Assembly: GCF_028858725.1 (NCBI RefSeq)
Contig: NC_084761.1
Span: 38,242,501-38,306,500 of the forward strand
DNA length: 64,000 bases
From: Colius striatus
Lineage: Eukaryota; Chordata; Aves; Coliiformes; Coliidae
Direction of reading: 5' to 3'
Part shown: positions 61,591-64,000 of the stretch, piece by piece
How the letters are laid out: every line of letters begins with the position of its first letter
Position numbering within the stretch: the stretch's first letter is position 1
Notes under the pieces: generated by a model
Databases searched by the model: none
Told to the model about the DNA's origin: nothing
The model's input: only the letters and a program-made list of their open reading frames with translations
Translations under genes and position numbers: made by a program

Positions 61591-62657
61591 ATGTATTTAG
61601 ATGTGTTTTGAAAACCTGGTCCCCATTTCTCTTCTTTATTCATGAGCACATGATCCCTGTGTACATTTACTTCTACTAGATCTATACTTTTGCCTTGACA
61701 ACAGGTGCCTATATGCCACATGATGTCTTTTTCAGACACAGATCGCTTGGGTCTCATTTCTGGCAGTGGACGCTAATAGAAAGTACTTACTAGGAGAAAC
61801 CCTAGTATATTTTAAAGTATTGCTTTTAAAAGAAAATTACATGGGGTGAAATGCTAACTTGGTTTACAGTACAGGAAAATGTAAAATGGATATATCCATC
61901 TTCACAGACAGAGCTTGTACTTATGTCTGCTTGTCATTTGTTTGAGACACTGGAAGAGGATTACTGATGAGGTGAGGCTCCTGCCAGCCACAGACCTGTC
62001 TCTGATAGGTGAAGATGGCCCATCCTTCTCTCCATCCTAGGTCGACTTCCTGCACAGAAGAAATCCACAGAAACCCTGACATCCAAAACAAACTCAAAAA
62101 CCAGCATGGTCAATACAGGAAATTCTCATCATGAATTCCCTCCTTCTTAGAAGAAGTACCAGGAATCCTTTAGTCCAAGGAAATCAAACAACACATGAGG
62201 ACCAATTACATCTGTATGAATGAGGGAACAGCAGACACCAATGCCTTCCATCAGGCAGATGTGGCAAGGGGGAATAATATTACAGGTAACTCCAACAGTA
62301 GTGTTTAGCTTGAAGGAAAATTATTTTTTTTTAATTTTATTGTCTCATTCACAAGTACATCACTGGGCTAGTTGGAGAGAGCCTTTCAAAAGTTTTAGTC
62401 TTGGGTAGTCATAGGCTTATGCAATTTCAGGGCCACTGTGAACCAATGGAGCTTCACCTCTTCATACCAGTGGTTTTGCTCCCAGATTCTCATTCCATAT
62501 GAGAGCAACTCTCAGATGTGTTCCTATGATACACTATAAGAAAGCTGTGGGGTAGGTAAATCTGAACTAGTCAACATATGTGCTTTTTATGGCAAGGAAG
62601 AACTGTCAGAGGGTGATTCATCTGAGCTCTCTTTGGAACCTCTTCTAGGACACATGA

Positions 62658-62705
62658 ATCCTAGGATATGAATCACACTGGATCCTAGGAGATGAATCAC
62701 ACTCT
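62658..62705. repeat. 24-bp tandem duplication
   Basis: ATCCTAGGATATGAATCACA and ATCCTAGGAGATGAATCACA are direct neighbours, 24 bp apart. Confidence 0.8.
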
Positions 62706-62860
62706 GAAGATACCACTTCTGAGCTGTTCACACATTGACACTTGCATTGGCTTTCTTTGAAAGTTTGTGGATGTGGATACATGTCTGAGTGTGTGCATAC
62801 ATGCTTGAAGGATCCATTTATTGAACAGAAAAAATACAACATAAAAAGTTTACTTTTTTA

Positions 62861-63032
62861 CTGTAAGGGTGAGGAAGCCCTGGCACAAGCTGCTCAGTGA
62901 GAATGTGGAGGTTCTCTGGAGGTTTTCAAACCCACCTGGACATATTCCTGTGTGATCTGATCTAGGTAAACTTGCTTTAGCAGGGAGGTTGGACTAGATG
63001 AGTTGACATTTTGTGTCAACTCCAATCCTGTA
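62861..63032 (+). mobile_element. CR1 3' fragment
   Basis: GAGGAAGCCCTGGCACAAGC, GAGGTTTTCAAACCCACC, ACATATTCCTGTGTGATCTG and TTGGACTAGATGA are consecutive CR1 3' blocks. The terminal octamers are lost and the end is approximate. Confidence 0.88.
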
Positions 63033-64000
63033 GTCCAGTGGTCTCACTGCTTCATTATGCCACCATCTCTCCTAACTCATCTTGCATGGGCCACAGGTAC
63101 TAAAATCGTTATCCAAAGGTCAAACTTGTGTGTATACTGCATGAAATCTTCCACTTTACTGTCTGCTGGTGTGAGACAGCTGTGGCAGTGACATGTTTGA
63201 CAAGCATGTCCACTTCTTTGCTTTTACTAAGCTTTGAAACAAGGCTTCAAGTCTACTGAAGCAGCTCCAAGCTGCATCAGTAAGACCAACAAATAAGAAT
63301 TTGTTTGCAAAACAAACCAAATTTCTCTGGGACACTATCAAACAAAACTGAACCTCCATCCATTCTCTCTTGAAGATGGCAACAGAACCACTTGAGTTTC
63401 TCTATTAGTATTTAGGCACATAACTGGAGGAAAAAAACAGCTGGACACCAAGCCTGTTGTGTCAGAGACTGGAGACTGCTAGACTTCACCCAGTGACAGC
63501 TGTAGGAAGGTGCCAGGCTCACATCTTCATCAGTATGAAGGTTCTCTAAAGGCACTGAAAAGAAAATTATTGCACAACATTTCTGCAGAGCACTGTACTT
63601 CAGTGCCATCCTACAGCAGTCTGTAGTCACCCACCTCAGTGAATATAATCCTTTGGTAATCAGTACTGGTACAAACTCTTTCACCTCTACTCACATTGTT
63701 GTAAAGGCTAGAGGTATGTCACTTGTAGTTTCTTGCAAAACACATTTCTTGGCAGTTCACCTCTGTCTCCCCTCTCTTCAAGGGGTAAAGAAAGCTTATA
63801 ATCAAAAGAAGACAGATAAGGATATTAGCAGTCTACCAAATCTGCTTGAAGCAGTGCAAACAACAGCTCTGACCTTGGAAGCAGTCAAAACAAAATTACA
63901 TCTTATCTCTTTCCCAGCATGGGTATCTGATTACCTGGAAGGACTCTTAACATGGCAAGAAAGAAGTACACTCACTACACACAAGAAAAATCTTGCCTGC

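Larger units (their letters stand above)
45624..64000 (-). other. ARHGAP24 upstream intron (repeat-rich)
   Basis: More than 18 kb upstream of the PH exon, with no further ARHGAP24 exon that I can recognise. It carries the repeats listed separately (47095, 52532, 58608, 59375, 60006, 62658, 62861) and long homopolymer runs (poly-T at about 51427-51448, poly-T/poly-A at 48713-48738, poly-A at 50549-50564). I infer an intron because the first PH exons must lie further upstream. Confidence 0.7.

Noticed and set aside
45624..64000. Search for the first PH-domain exons of ARHGAP24
   Set aside because: I read the minus strand for the expected motifs around the WHTRWFVL and FLFE segments and saw none, so no exon is claimed.

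Overview
The window is vertebrate, and almost certainly avian, nuclear DNA. It is AT-rich, its coding sequence lies in short exons with GT/AG borders, it carries many CR1 LINE fragments, and it has LTR families typical of bird genomes. I cannot fix the species; the LTR families suggest a neoavian bird.

The host gene is ARHGAP24 (FilGAP, a Rac-directed RhoGAP) on the minus strand. Its 3' coding end runs from about 45.6 kb (second half of the PH domain) down to the stop codon at 5551-5553. Eight coding exons are visible: a PH exon (45501-45623), the alternative first exon of the short isoform (40929-41040), four RhoGAP exons (26852-27059, 14036-14168, 12126-12199, 11317-11438), the large Ser/Thr-rich linker exon (6667-7726) and the coiled-coil terminal exon (5551-5794). 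All junction phases agree. The seven exons of the short isoform sum to 1953 nt, or 650 codons plus stop. A CpG-dense segment (about 41705-42035) lies just upstream of the alternative first exon and is probably its promoter. The first PH exons were not found and should lie beyond base 64000.

The most striking accessory object is a fairly young, env-less class II (ERVK/betaretrovirus-like) provirus at 29688-36118. It sits on the plus strand, so it is antisense to ARHGAP24, inside the intron before the first RhoGAP exon. It has two 281-bp LTRs differing at three sites, a near-perfect 6-bp target duplication, a tRNA-Trp-type primer site, gag, a dUTPase-protease frame and pol. Gag is broken several times. 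Pro is open, and pol has a single in-frame stop. The 3' end of an older relative opens the window (1-797), and two solo LTRs of the same family lie at 10037 and 21007. All four are in the same orientation.

Other repeats are a 995-bp solo LTR with a perfect 5-bp duplication (52532-53526), a 3' fragment of the same family (about 36709-36977), and a long avian LTR interrupted by a CR1 (47095-48245). There are also two degraded LTRs of another family (16812-17273, 58608-59231) and several CR1 copies, the longest (60006-61590) retaining reverse-transcriptase remnants. The rest is intron or downstream DNA in which I see no genes. No rRNA, tRNA, CRISPR or prokaryote-type features are present.
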